64,000 bases of DNA, from NCBI RefSeq assembly GCF_020184175.1, contig NC_065531.1, positions 53,899,213 through 53,963,212 of the forward strand, given 5' to 3'. Both the position numbers and the translations under genes were made by a program. Origin of the DNA: Aphis gossypii (taxonomy: Eukaryota > Arthropoda > Insecta > Hemiptera > Aphididae). The notes under the pieces are model-generated. The model was not told the DNA's origin and made no database searches. It saw only the letters and a program-made list of their open reading frames with translations. Below, one piece after another: positions 38,041 through 52,000 of this stretch. Position 1 is the first letter of the stretch, and the number at the start of each line of letters is the position of its first letter.

Positions 38041-39412
38041 TATGTATATTGTATAATGTATATACATCATACATACCAAATATAATCAATGAACTACAAT
38101 GACCCAATTTGCCTTTGTAGAACAAATGTGCGTATAGAGGCACTCATAAAATAAAAATGTGATGTGCATTCCAGTAATGAGAGTATTACTATAATAATAT
38201 AATAATATTATAATACTATATTATATTACTTTAAAATAAAATTTATGAATTTTAACATCAGATACGCGAAAATCGTTTATAATTTAAAGTACTTAACTGC
38301 TTTTAATAAATAAGTAATTTATCACACCGCATACGCTTGTGATTTGTTAATATTTCATTTATTACAATTTACAGTTATACTTAAAAATGCATGTAAATGG
38401 TGCTCCTTGTTTTTTAAAATATTGAACACTAAACTAATACTATATTATTCATCGGTATTCAGCACGTTATTATAAAGTTTTGATACACCATAAGTAGTAA
38501 GTATTATATAGTGGCATGGGATACTCGGAAATTTTAGAATCAATATAATGATTCTCTGTTCATCTATAAACTTTAAGTGCTTATAAATAGGTTAGATTAT
38601 TATAATTGATTCAATATTAGTTATTTATGCATAACAGTTTCCAGAAAATACAATTACTAGTATTTACTTCAACACAAAGGTTTACTGATTAAATATGAAC
38701 TTCTAAAATTATTGTTAAAAATAAATGACTTATAAATTATAATTAAAGCAAAATTATTAATGTTCTATATTGCAACGCAAGACAATAATACCAACATATT
38801 AATTCTATGCATAATATATATAATATATATATATATAATGTTTGGTTTCTGTGAACAAAAATTGTATAAGATAAAAATGAGAAAAATATATTAATATTTA
38901 TTGATCAAAATTTATTATACAAATTTACCAATATAATATTATAACTATATATATATGTTATAAATATAATATAAAAACTAAATACAGTTCAAGTATAAAA
39001 TGTATTCTGTAATATACAGTTCAACATAAAGTTGATTACCTCATATATTTTGGTGGATGTCAAATCTACTTCATCGGTTGCGTGATTAAGTTACCTTATG
39101 GGTACAGTATTATTGAAAATCATTATGAATGCGGATATCACTCATATATAATATAATATGTGACCATAATATTATGTTCTAATCTGACTCTTAAAACAGA
39201 AAACGCATTAAACGTACGAGCTTAGAATTAAATATAATTTACTTATTTTCATATCATGTTAAAGCATTAAGTATAACGGGATGTATACTTATACACTCGA
39301 GTATTTGTATGCAGTCTTGACACTGAAAAATTGAAAATATCATGCTCAGTGTAATGTGTTTTAGGCGAATGTCGGATAAAACTTTTAGTCGTTAGAGGTT
39401 TGGTTCGAAATT

Positions 39413-39455
39413 ATTCTGCTGCAAATAACTCACCTTGGCGAGAGGTGAGCAGAAT
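39413..39455. other. Bulged stem-loop
   Basis: CTCACCT (39429-39435) pairs with AGGTGAG (39443-39449) around a 7-base loop. ATTCTG (39413-39418) pairs with CAGAAT (39450-39455), leaving a 10-base one-sided bulge. This gives thirteen Watson-Crick pairs in total. Confidence 0.55.
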
Positions 39456-40569
39456 TTGTAGTTATAATAATAAAATAAAAATGAATAAAAATAATAATCG
39501 TAAGTATTGTACTATCATACATATAGTACTTATATATATATATTATATACCTATATATATATATAAGTATTATTATTAAATTAATTATTGTATATACTTT
39601 TAAGTCCTACGCGTGGGGTAAGAAAAACATTTTACAACAGTGCACACAACACACATACGTATATATATAAGTACACAAAATGTAATTGGAAGAAAACTTT
39701 GGCCGATACTGTCGATACCGACAGTTAGGGTTTGCGCGTGACCCTGTGGTTTTAATGAAAAACGGTCAGAAATATATTACATTACGTCAGCGCGTATAAC
39801 CTGTAAAAGGCTTTAATGATAATAAATAGAAATACCGCGATTATCCGTAACGGCGAAGGCGCATACAGCACACAATATTATAAAACATCATAAAGGATTC
39901 GTGACGAAAGCTAAGTGTTTCGAGCCTACACATACAAGCCGTATATATATATTGTTTCTATACCAATGTAATTATGGTTTTTGCTAATCCTCGTGAGTAA
40001 ACTGCATATTATAATTTATAATATGATTTAAAGGTACTAACTACCTATAATATTTTTAAGTTGCAGCTGTATTGATCAGTGTTAGGTTAATTTTATTGGA
40101 TATTTACAAGCCGGTCACGCACACTACCTACGTATAATAATACACAAATCCCGTTTCCTATAATACAGTGGTCGGTAGTCGTCCAAGTATTCCAAAGATG
40201 TCTCCCGGTGGAAACATTCGTTTAAGGTATAATAACAATATGATCATATAAAACTCCACCATTTCGGCGGTTATTATCGTCGACGATATTTTCTTCACGT
40301 ACGTAAACCGATTGTTTTGATCAATTTTATTCGGCGTAATGTGAGACGTGACGTGACGACTAGTTTTATATATGTACAACAAAATGGTACTTAAATGTCG
40401 CGGAGATGGAATAAAAAATAATTTCACCAATCTCATCACCGCGGTCGTCGATATGCATAATATATTGATAAATGGATGATGCAGGCATGTAGAAAAAAAT
40501 TGGCATGGAAAAACGACGTAATATATTAACATTAGGTATATTGCAATATATAATATGATATAATTATTG

Positions 40570-40950
40570 TACATCGTGGCGCTCCCACCGCCGCGGCCGA
40601 CCGTCATCGCCGCAATCGTCGTCCGTGTTCGCGTTTACGATTGTCGGCGGCAGAGCTGAATCACATAACGGTATAATATATATATAATAATATCGTTCAG
40701 GTTAAGGGGAAACGCGCAACGACGAAGGCTACGCGCGCGGTTATTATAACTACGATGACTGAGCGACGATAGTGCGCGCTCGGACGACTGGAGCAGAGAG
40801 GAGAGAGAAAAGCCGCACACAGATTATAGGACGCCGACGACGAGGACGACGTGCGATTGATAAATATTACACTACATAATAATATAACGGTGGTCGTTAA
40901 TACCTCGGCCGATTTTAATGGCCCGTCGTAATGTCCACCGCGAGTATAAT
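40570..40950 (-). promoter_or_regulatory. CpG islet with promoter-like features
   Basis: One of the strongest CpG-rich blocks after 28.4-28.9 kb. On the minus strand it has a pyrimidine tract ending CTCCAG near 40787, an arthropod initiator-like TCAGTC near 40757 and CG-rich sequence downstream. An ATG at 40607 then gives a short frame (MTVGRGG...) reaching a donor-like GGCG|GTGGGA in phase 1. This could be an upstream alternative promoter/first exon for the minus-strand DIP2 gene or the start of another gene. None of this is proven from sequence. Confidence 0.3.
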
Positions 40951-43900
40951 ATATATAAAAATATAATACCTATACATCGCACGAAGAGTCGACGTGTAAG
41001 CGTGTATTATACTATATATACATAATATACGTAGAACGTACACAACGCATTATTAGACAATACGAAAAACTCGCGAACAATAGTCCTCTATGGGCAGTGG
41101 ATAACGAACGGCGTTTAAGTCGATACGAAATTTCTAGTTTTTATAATGGTATAGAACACTACGAAAAATAATACACGATAATACTAGCGGGCACGAAGAC
41201 GAGTGTCATTGTTTTAAAATAATGTCGAAAAAGAAATCAAACATAATTTTTAAAAAATTAGTTAAGAAATTGCCATCTCCACAGAGTAGGTACACTATAG
41301 CAATAAACTGAAATACGTTTATTGCAATGTACAATATTAATATAAATCGTATAGTATAGTGTGTTGGATTTAAGTCGAGAAAGACTTTTGGGTTATCTAT
41401 GTTGTATCCTTGAATACGACAAGAAAATCCAATTTTAAGATAAAATTAAGATAAAAGTATAAAATAACCTGAAAATGCTATAAGATATAAGCCATGAATT
41501 TGTAATAAAAATCGGTTAGAACTTAGAACATAATAAATATACTAACAATATAATATCCCAACTCGAAGTGTACGTGTCATTGTGTCAAAACTCTACAGGC
41601 ACGACGTGACGATATGTCTTAGAAAAAAAAACAATATATAATATATTATTTATGTTACTCGTCGAAACCACACGGGGATGGGTGTAAGAGAGTATTATTT
41701 AGCGGGACACTGAAACTACAACGGAATTTTTTTTACTACTTATTAAAAATGTTTTAAATCCTTAAGGGCTATAATTTGTGGTTTATTTTATAAACCAGGA
41801 CGATTCTTTTAAAGGAAAATACTTATAATATTCATAAAAAGTTATAGCATTTTCAGACATAATTCTCTTAGATTGTTTAAAGGAAAAATACATTTATGCA
41901 GACTATATATAGAGTATTTTAATCTGTAAGACAATAGTTTTAAATTAGAAGATAGTAAATTGTATGTTATAAGTTAAAAATGTAAAGTTTAAATTACTAG
42001 AGTGAATTATTGACAGAGGTTCCCGTAAAATGTTGGTCCACTTCTCTGTTTATTTAAACTTTAAAAAAGCATAAGTTATAAATATACTAAATGGTAATGA
42101 TAAAATGAATTTTCAATAAATAAAGTGTTTATACCTTTAATATAATTTGCACCCTATTGTATTTATATACTATGGCATGAAATACAAGATTATCTGATTC
42201 TATCGTATCTTAAAAAAAAAAAAATAAGAAAACTAATTTTTGAAATTGTACAGTATTTGTCGATCTAATATATTATAAGGGTACTGTTGATATCAGTGAA
42301 TGCGCAACTGTGAGCATATAACACATATACGTGTAGTGTATCCAATTTTCCGGAACTACCATCACCGAATCAATGTCGTCCAAACACAATTGTTTTATTG
42401 TTCACGACACACACATAACGGTGACAAAAAAAAACCTTATTGTGTTTGAAGATAAAAATAATGTATACGAATGCGGTACATCGCGTAAACTTTCACTGAA
42501 TCCATAGGGATTGACGTTTCTATAGAAATAACTTCCTTAAACGAATAATATACGGGGAAAGTTTTTTTCGTGATTACATTTCAATAGTTCTGCAAAAAAT
42601 AAATTCCACACGTTAGATGGAAAAATATACATATCATCATTTTGTTCACATTTCGATAACATGTGTATTACACAGCGCCAGTACATGAATATGCGAATAT
42701 ATAATAATATATAAATGACAAAATAGAAATGTTTAATAAAACACGGTTTGTATAAAAATATTTACTTCCTTTTATTTAGGTATCTTATACATATAGCAAT
42801 GTAAGTATATACGATGAAATAAACTATATAAAGCACGTGGTATAGAACGACAGTCATACAGAGATAAAACTATAACGTTAATTTGATGCAATATAATACT
42901 ATAGTGACGCAGTGATGTCGAAAGTTCAGATACGATCTATTAAAATAGCTGTATTTTACATATGTGTTTACTGTATATTATGTACGTGTTTGACTATAGA
43001 TTCTATACTATAGAAAGATATTATTTTAATTTCAATTCCATATACACTTGTATAAATTGTCTAACAAATTATATACTGATTTTTTTAAAGAATGCGTTTA
43101 AAAATGATGCTTTGAATTTCTTTTGGGGTTTGTGTATTTTACACTGGAGCAGCAGCCAGCAGCTGCAATGTCGATCGTTATTGCAACAATCTCATAATTT
43201 TCCTACAGGAACAAAAAAAAAATGACCTATATAAAAAATAACTATGCTTATTTTTTTATATATATAAAATGTCCAATTGTTTATATTATAGAGACTTGAT
43301 GAAACTTTTGGAGCTCTCCTTTTATAACGTTTATACCCATTTAAATGAGATATATTGAAGTATATATAAATGGATGGATCATAGTCCACATAGACTATAT
43401 AGGTATACAAAAGTAAAAATAAAAAAGACAAAATTGTAAGACCAATAGCTCCCTCGTACTGCACAGAATCTAATATACCCGTCAAAAGATATCTATGAAC
43501 CAAAATATATATATATATCAAACGACTCGAGGGAACTACATGATAGTAACCGTAAACTTTTATTCAGAGAACGAAAAAGCGGTTCCTTATCGTATACGAC
43601 CAAACAGCAACACGCGCGGACTTTATTGCACGTCAAAACCGTATATATACGCCATTATCAGACACTATATACGGTACTTCTTTTTAGCGAATAACCAGTG
43701 GAAATAACCGTTGCGTCGAGAGATTTTGAATTATGAGATTTATTTATTTTTTTTTTTTACGCTGAGGGTTTATATCGTTCTATAGTTCTATTAAGTTTTT
43801 AGCTCAAACAAGTTTTTCGACATACTTATTTAAATCGTTATTTTCGTTTCACAACATACCAACAAAAAAAAAACCCTCGATCGAAACAAAAATACGCATT

Positions 43901-44242
43901 TTTTTACAGACAAACGCATATGTGAATATATATATGTTAAACATATAAACATCGATGAACCCAAAAATTTCACTAAATATTATTATTGTACATAGGTATT
44001 ATGTCGTCAGCGTCAAATTTTTAAAACGCACCATCGTCAACAACACTTATTTCAACCACGCATTGGGTTTTCGTCAAAACCAAAGAATCGTCGAATTCAA
44101 TAGCTGATCATCTCGTTAATATCCGACCGTATCTAATACAAATTGTGTATTATACGATGTAATAACAGTTGGTATGTATAATACACATGATAGGTTAGGA
44201 GCATATTTATCGTCATCGATCGAACGTCACGAGCTACTGAAC

Positions 44243-44389
44243 ATGGACGCGTTTAGTTGGACGGGGCTCGAGAGGAGTATATTATACGAGTTTTCTTCGG
44301 TCGCGGACACGTCTCCGGCAACACGAACACCAGACGTACACGCGTTTTCAAAGTTTTCACTATACGATGAATCGTATTTTATTATATAG
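44243..44389 (+). CDS. Possible small ORF, unassigned (48 aa)
   Basis: The ATG has a fair context (AACATGG) and opens MDAFSWTGLERSILYEFSSV, ending in a hydrophobic YFII before TAG. The same bases are also open on the minus strand with a serine-rich peptide, so strand and coding status are doubtful. No family was recognised. Confidence 0.17.
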   Translation: MDAFSWTGLERSILYEFSSVADTSPATRTPDVHAFSKFSLYDESYFII

Positions 44390-44705
44390 GTATACCATCG
44401 CGAGTACAAAGAAAACTAATTGCATTTCTGTAGTAGATATAACATAATATACGGATTATTATAATATATTCCGTACAGCGTTTTATTTTTATTTTTTTTT
44501 AAACCGGTATCGCTACGAGTGGTAATAAAAGGTATTCATATATGACTATACCTCATATCATATATATAATTACAAGGTCCCGCTTGTTTACATCAACACC
44601 ACGATTCGCCCATCAATTAAAAATTGATTTAAAACAATTCTTCGCGATTTAACAGTTTGTCATCGTCGTTTATTATACACAATAATATAATATAATAATA
44701 TATAT

Positions 44706-44723
44706 ATAATAATAATAATAATA
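44706..44723. repeat. Trinucleotide repeat (AAT)n
   Basis: Several ATA/AAT units follow a tract of alternating AT. Confidence 0.8.
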
Positions 44724-45652
44724 ACATCATACAGTAATGTTATATTATATTTTCCCGCGATTACGCATCAGAGAAAGATCAATAGTATTACCTTATATGG
44801 TCAGATTGTCGGACGAACAAAAAATATTGTAAAATAAAAACCAACATATGTACAACAATAAATAATTGGAATTCGAACATATAATGTATACGCATAGATG
44901 GGAACAAACAAATATATTTATGCACAGAGTATATTATACTATATTAGGTATAATATTAAATTAGAGGTAGGTATATCGATAAATATGTTGGCGACGATTA
45001 ATCGACTGTTAACGTTATATGAAATGACACGTACGCCTAAAACAATATCGTTTTGATAAGTATTAATAACAATGACAATCCTGCGAATCACGTATACATT
45101 ATATTATGTTTATATTGCGGTCGCACAAATCACTTGACCGTATCTCTGCTGCACGTGCACGTGTTTATATAGGCACATTTGCTTTGGATTTCTGGACGCG
45201 TCACCACCTACCAAACCGAACCAATGGCTCCGGACCTTGAACTATATATATATTATATAGGTAAACAATAATGTTTGTATAATATTCATTGTTGTAAATT
45301 TATGAAAAAAAAAAATCAAACGATGTCTTTTTTTATAATAATATTTGGTACGTGGTTTTCGCCTCATTTCACGACAATAATTCGAGGATACACATATGTA
45401 CACCATGTGTATGCGCGCGGTTTTGCTTATCGTTTCGCTTTACGAGTCTAACCTAAATAATATAAAATGAAGCCACGCCGAAATTCATTATCAAAACCCA
45501 AGGCCGACCGTGTGAACGTCATCTACAATGCGTAGTACAATTAAAACCGTACTGTGCAAAAATATGAGCACGCAACATGTGCAATTATATATGTCTATAT
45601 ATTATATTGTTGTTCAGGTCTAATTACGCAAAAATGTAAGATGATTAAAACC

Positions 45653-45681
45653 AAAAAAAAAAAAAATAATAATAATAATAA
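45653..45681. repeat. Poly(A) followed by (TAA)n
   Basis: A 14-base A run passes directly into TAA repeats. This form is common at the 3' end of retroposed elements, but no element body was recognised. Confidence 0.8.
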
Positions 45682-45948
45682 CTCATTTACATATTGTTAT
45701 GACATTACAGCGTGAAAAAAACCTAGAAAAAACAACAGTCGTTATCACTACTATCCATATAACATTATAATTTAATAGTAGGCGGTAGTCGGTAGATACC
45801 TATATAATGATATGATACCGTGCATATAGTTGATTGTAAAATCAAAATAATAATCTTGACGTAAAAAAAAACTCGTCGTTACAACACGTGCAAACAAAAT
45901 AAACAAAACAGGTAATAATCGAACCCACGCGCAATAAACGAGAAATAA

Positions 45949-46018
45949 AGCCGGGTATCATACAATATATTATTATTTTACTAAATATTGTCTTAAATTA
46001 AAAATCGTGTACCCGGCT
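45949..46018. repeat. 70-bp inverted-repeat unit
   Basis: AGCCGGGTA at the left and its perfect complement TACCCGGCT at the right enclose an AT-rich core with an inner pair ACAATAT/ATATTGT. The GC-rich ends on an AT-rich stem-loop resemble a very small MITE or its remnant. No target duplication was found. Confidence 0.5.
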
Positions 46019-49000
46019 ACCATCAGGTGGTTTTCATGTAAATTCAATAAATATGATACATACATTGATACATACATTAGGAATTATACATTACACTTAA
46101 GTTTCATAATAAAATACATTAATTGTTTTTTTCAAAACGGTAAATTTATTTCTACTGACTGCAATACAGTAATATAGACATGTATTACAATATGTAGTAT
46201 TTTCGACGACGTCACGATGAAAAAGAAATCGATTTGAAAAATATTAAACTATGTTACATATACGCATAAAAAAACATAATATTATGTGCATCAAAATGAG
46301 TGTGTGTGATAAATAAAACAAAACCATACATAATGATTTAAATAAGATTAACCTATAATCTAGTTTAAGATAAAAAAAAATTATCATTTATAATAAAAGG
46401 CTTTGTCATATCTGAAGAATCTCCAGTGCAGTTATTAAAACCGAGTCGCTGGTTATAAGAAACCAAGTAAGTTCAAACACGAAAAAACTATTATTATAAA
46501 CGACGGCAATGTAAATACACATTATTATTATGACACACATAAAATAATATATATATAAATACTGCAGTAAGCTTTATATTATTATAATATATATAATATG
46601 TATATAGACACGAAGCTAACTAAAGTCTCAAAGTCAAATAGCGGCAGTCGATATCACGATTTCTTCTACAATATGGAAAAATATAGTCATGATCCGTTAT
46701 AATTATATACCTATATATAATATATAACTATATAGTCAATAAAGGGGTTGGAGAAGGGGAAATTATGTTGGAAAAACGTTTACTGAGCTTGTGATGATCT
46801 TTATGGCTTTATGGGTGGCAGACACAATGTCAATATAACCATGCACTGCTCATTACATAAATGATTGTTTTTATATAGTTATAGGTGATATTATATTATA
46901 CGATCAAGAATTAATGTTCTGTTCAGGAAAACTCGTAATTGATATCTGTGGCGAGGGTGTATTTTAGTCAATCATTAACACTCCATAAATCTATTTCTTT
47001 TTAATATATTTGTAGACTTTCGTTAGATTAAAGATGATTGAAATGAAAATGATAATATTAACGTCAAAGACCGTTATTTATACCTATGTTTTTCAAACTG
47101 TAGGTTGTCTTTGAAAAAAAAACACTGTTGAAAAAGTTAAGTGTTTCAAAGTGGAAATGCAGGATCCCTAATTAAAAATGTGTATAGTTTCAAATTGATT
47201 CACCCAAAATTATCCTATAGGTACATATGTTGTTATATTGTATTTTATTTTTGTGTGCATCATCACTGACGTGTTAGGGTTATAACTATAGGATAATTCG
47301 GAGAGTAACAACACGCAAAGGAACCGTGCACGTGTGTGTGTGTTTGAAAGAGAACCAAGTTTTTTTTTTTTTTAATTGGCTTCCTACTCGAGAACAGAGA
47401 CCTTCCTCATCCTTGACACGTATGTCGACAAATCTACAAGTCATGTTTCGATCCACTCGCAGCGGCCGTCGTTTTCGACCAACAAATAAAACGCGCCCAG
47501 GACACGGTTATATATTATATATTATTATATATATTAAACACACTGTAATATAGTTTGTGTGTGTGTGTGAGCGCGAGTACTATTACGTATACACGTAGTT
47601 TTATATAATAAATATAATACGATATTATGGAGTTTGATTGCCGCGGACAAGCACGGCGTGTGTGGTGTGCACGTATAAATCGCTATCCGCCCACGAAATA
47701 TAAAATAAAAACGTAGAACACAGCGGCCGCCTTCTCGGAACGCTTAAACGGTCGCCGGGCGAGTTTAGACGAAACTACACGAAATTCACAATACCCATAA
47801 ATTATTTTATATAACTTTTTTTTTTTTGGAAGCCCGCGGTGGTAAGAAGTTTGATGAAACCTATTCGTGCTCGATCGCTTGTTAAAAAAAAAAAGATGTG
47901 CGTAAATGGCAAACGATCAGCAGTAGAAAGCGAAAAATCTAAATAAGGAAATTATATCTGTCGAACGCAGACGGCGAGTATTGTTTACAGCATGATATTT
48001 TTTACACTATACATGTATGCTCAGACTTTACAGGTTGTTGTTATTATTATTATTACATTAGGCACAATAAACCCGCAGTGAGCAAATATAAAAATGAAGT
48101 TTCATACACACACATATGTTATTATTATGGTACCTACATAATATTTACATTATGTAATTTGTTATATACCACAACATGTATTTATAAATATTATAATAGT
48201 TTGCAGTAACTCGATCCTCGACAGCGGGCAGGATACGTTTCAATGAAATACTAGAAGTTTTAATATCACTCCACTATATATTATACTGCTGCAGCGGACG
48301 GTTCATTATTTTCTAAAAGGGATATAATAATGACAATGTAATAATATATCTTATTCTAAGTATATACGCATATTATAAATGTATAACTGCATCAGCAATG
48401 ACATAACCGACTCATTAATGTGTATAATATATTCTGGAATACCCCTCATTTCATCGCTGAACCAATATTTTCCCGATGGGTACTTGTCCGTCGTCAAGTG
48501 TGATATTGATGTATAGTTTGTATGCAATGTTCAATGTATATTATATATGGCATAGATATAGTTGACAAGGAAGCACAGATATACTGATATAAAGAAACCG
48601 CACATCAAAATCGAGGACCTTGTCCCCCCCCCTTTCACCGACAACGATGATTATTATTATTATTATTATGACGATAGTAATAATAATAAGTATACACAAG
48701 AGTCATGCGAATGATGATGAAATCGCATCTCTAAAAGATAATTATCATTGCGCTGCGCCAAGGACCGATCTCAAAACGATAATCTCCGCGGTTATTCATT
48801 ATTATTGCTTGAACTAATTAACTAGCGGTTGCTTCAGAAACTGCAAGCTATTGTTACCAAACACAAAACCGAAAATATATGAGCCAAAGTCCTACGCTCG
48901 AGCAATGTGCAGTTTGCGTGTAAACAACGAGTAGGATCGAGTTAGAAACAAATTATTAAGAAGTCAATAAATAGCCAATAATACATAATATATTATACCA

Positions 49001-52000
49001 CATATATAATATGATCTGTGTGTACATAATATATTGAAATGTCATGCATATGTAGGTTATGTGGGTGCGTACAGCGTTGTATACGTGTTCATAAAATGTG
49101 TATACTCGATCGGAGAATGACCGACCCCTGAAACTTTAATGAAATAGTCCGACTTACAATTCGGCGGTCGAATTAAATCGCATTGCCTCATAGTTCTGAA
49201 ATTGCATACCTATAAATCCTGCAGCATGGTAGTATTAAGCTATGTGCTGATGAGGTCTCGGAGCAATCTATTACAAAATGTTTATTCGTTTTAGACGCTT
49301 TTCGTTTATAGACCATATACTTAATATAATAATGGTGCGTTCGATAAAAAAACAAACATAATTAATTATTTGTAGACCTAATTACACATGCGATTTGCAG
49401 TTAAACGAGTTAATTAATATAATGTATAAGGATTGAGTCACAAGTGGTATTATATACTCGTGGTTTTAATATAAAACAAAAATATAATTGTAAAACGTCA
49501 ATAATTTATAAATAAGATTGCAAATTATCTATAAACAGACCGAGTCCGTTGTATATATTATACCACGTTAAATTTTAAGTATATCAGCTAACAGCTCTAA
49601 TCGCCACACAACATAACCATAAGATATAATCGACTCTAGAGGTACGGTAGTATCCTCAAATCACTCATGTGAATGCTGTACCTAATGATGTATAGCAGAT
49701 CTGCTGCAGCATATAGTCGGAACACGTTTCTAATGTGATTGTGTTGAGTATGTGTGAGTCTGTTATATAACAAATAATACACTATATAACAAATAATACA
49801 CGGTCGAAATACGAATTTTTCGCGCTCAAAAATATTATATTTTAACACTAAAAGCGATCAAGAGACACGGTACAGCGACAAAAAGAATCATATAGTGGAC
49901 ATTGAAAAAGAAAAATCCCTCTCTCGATACGCGTATATTATATAATATGTTTTTCTTTGTATCTTCCTCTCCACAATATCACTGTAGCATATACATTTAC
50001 TAAACACTATCGTTCGGTGGGTTTTGACATTAATAATAACTCTTGCGGTGCTATATACACACGTTGATCGAGGGCGTAAAGTACACAAGTATATTATACT
50101 ATACCGACGATAGTGTGTGAGTGTTAGCGCAAGTATACACCTACTATATACACACATATTCACTATAGTCCTGGGACCGGCCGAGTACTCGCGTACGAGT
50201 GGGCGAAACGCATAAACCGTCAAGGTCGTACACGCCGTCCGTGTATTATATTATATTATACAGCTTGTATTGAAACTTATAGTCGTAAGTGTATATATAC
50301 ATAGATATACTATACGTATACCGTGTAATAAAGGGCCATATTGCCGCGATAAAAAATATTATCGTTGAAAACAAAAGAGAAAAAATTATAAAATAAAAAC
50401 GTTTGGAACTGTAAGAAAAACACGTAAAAAACTTGCAATCAGTTTATTTATGCAGAAAATAAATCGTATTTATAAACGATTTACGATTGATTTTATTTGA
50501 TATTTTCATTTATCGGGTCTCAAAGACGATAATATGATGATGGGAGGTTGTAGTTTTGTTGAATTTTCGTCACATTGCTTCACTTCAATCAACACTATTT
50601 CGTGATGTATACATCGCAATAGTGCTTACAGTTTAGAGAATAATATGGTTTGACAGAAAATCGTTAGGTAAGACAATGGATAGATGAGGAAAAAATTGAC
50701 GCTGTTAAATGATAACCGATCATTAGATCTACGTGAAAATATCATTGCTCGATAAACGCATATACCGCCGTCGTATATAGTGCATATTATCATGATATTA
50801 CGCGTTAGGTCGTCAAGGTAGGATGAACACACATAGTCCCCAAAGTAGAGATAATAATTTACATTACGCCTTTAAAACTATTATTAAGAAATTAGAGTAT
50901 ATATAATATTTACATATCAGTGGAGTAGTATGTTTTATAGGATGGTAGAAAATGTGATAGGTATAAATCACGATCGCTATAATTTAAATTTTTGTTTTAT
51001 TGATAATATGTTATCAATGAAATACGTATTTCACGAAGAGAAAACGCGGAAACAATATTTCATAATTGGTAAAGTATCATAAGGTAAATAATAGATACAT
51101 ATACATTTTTTACACTTCGACTTTTTATTTCCGAACTTAAAATATACGACAGTGTAAAATAAATATATATATCTGTTATTTCAAACTAGATAATGATTTT
51201 CTCGCTTAAAAAATCAGCGACAAACCAAACGTACAAGCGTATATATATATATATGATATAATATATATACGTAACATCCATCGAATATTACCACGGAGGT
51301 AGCGGAGAGACGTTGTAAAAAAAAATCTCAGACACTTTCGCCCGAACGGCATAACACGAATTCAATCTCACGCTAGCGACGACGACGTAGTAGACTGCAG
51401 TGTATACATGCAGCACTATAATCCGCAATGCACTATACTACAATAAAATAATATAAAATATATATGTTGGGTGATTTTTGTTTTGTTTTATCGCACGGAT
51501 AGAGAAATTATCTACTTATCCGGACGCGTTTGTACGGTTTTACTTTCTATGTAACTCGATAAGAATATATACACTGCGATGTAATCCGATTTTTTCCAAA
51601 TTTAAATATTGCTTAAGCCTCTACAAGCAAAATAAATATAATACTTAAATCGTATAAAAACCGACCACGATTGGTTAAAAAACAAAAAAAACCACCCTAT
51701 ACAATATGTATAAATCGTTACGAGATACGTAAAACGTGAAAGTCGTCAGGCTTTTACGATAGGTACATACATATATATACATTATAGTCTCGCTTTAGGT
51801 ACGCGCGCGTTCGGCTGGTTCAGTGTTTAAAGGTGATTTATCGTTACGGTATTAAATCAACCGGTGCCAATATATAGTGGCGTGTATTTTATCGATATCG
51901 TATTGGAGAAAAAAATTCAAATCGTCTTAATGTCACCCCGCCAAGTCCGTGCCAAATACCTCTCCGCAAGAGCTAAATAAAAGCACATTAGGTATATTAA

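Larger units (their letters stand above)
34531..40569. other. AT-rich stretch with homopolymer and AT repeats
   Basis: No gene was recognised. It holds A runs at 35467-35490 and 35907-35923, an AT microsatellite at 38014-38040, an AT-only imperfect palindrome around 38185-38220 and a stem-loop at 39413-39455. Short frames of fewer than about 125 codons on both strands look like chance. Confidence 0.45.
40951..45948. other. AT-rich stretch, no gene recognised
   Basis: Mostly featureless. A patch at 44174-44409 is open on both strands; its plus strand has an ATG-started frame from 44243 opening MDAFSWTGLERSILYEFSSV. An (AAT)n repeat lies at 44706-44723 and a poly(A)/(TAA)n tract at 45653-45681. 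Confidence 0.4.

Noticed and set aside
39340..39410. GGTTCGAAATT, reminiscent of a tRNA B box
   Set aside because: No A box or cloverleaf at the right spacing; no tRNA gene was found anywhere in the window.
40158..40607. 149-codon minus-strand frame starting in the CpG islet
   Set aside because: After the first few codons it becomes Ile/Tyr-rich AT translation; only the first part could belong to an exon.
42016..42048. CAGAGGTTCCCGTAAAATG, hAT-end-like
   Set aside because: No inverted partner and no 8-bp flanking repeat found nearby.
48620..48817. Plus-strand open frame with an isoleucine run
   Set aside because: It is produced by reading through the (ATT)n microsatellite.
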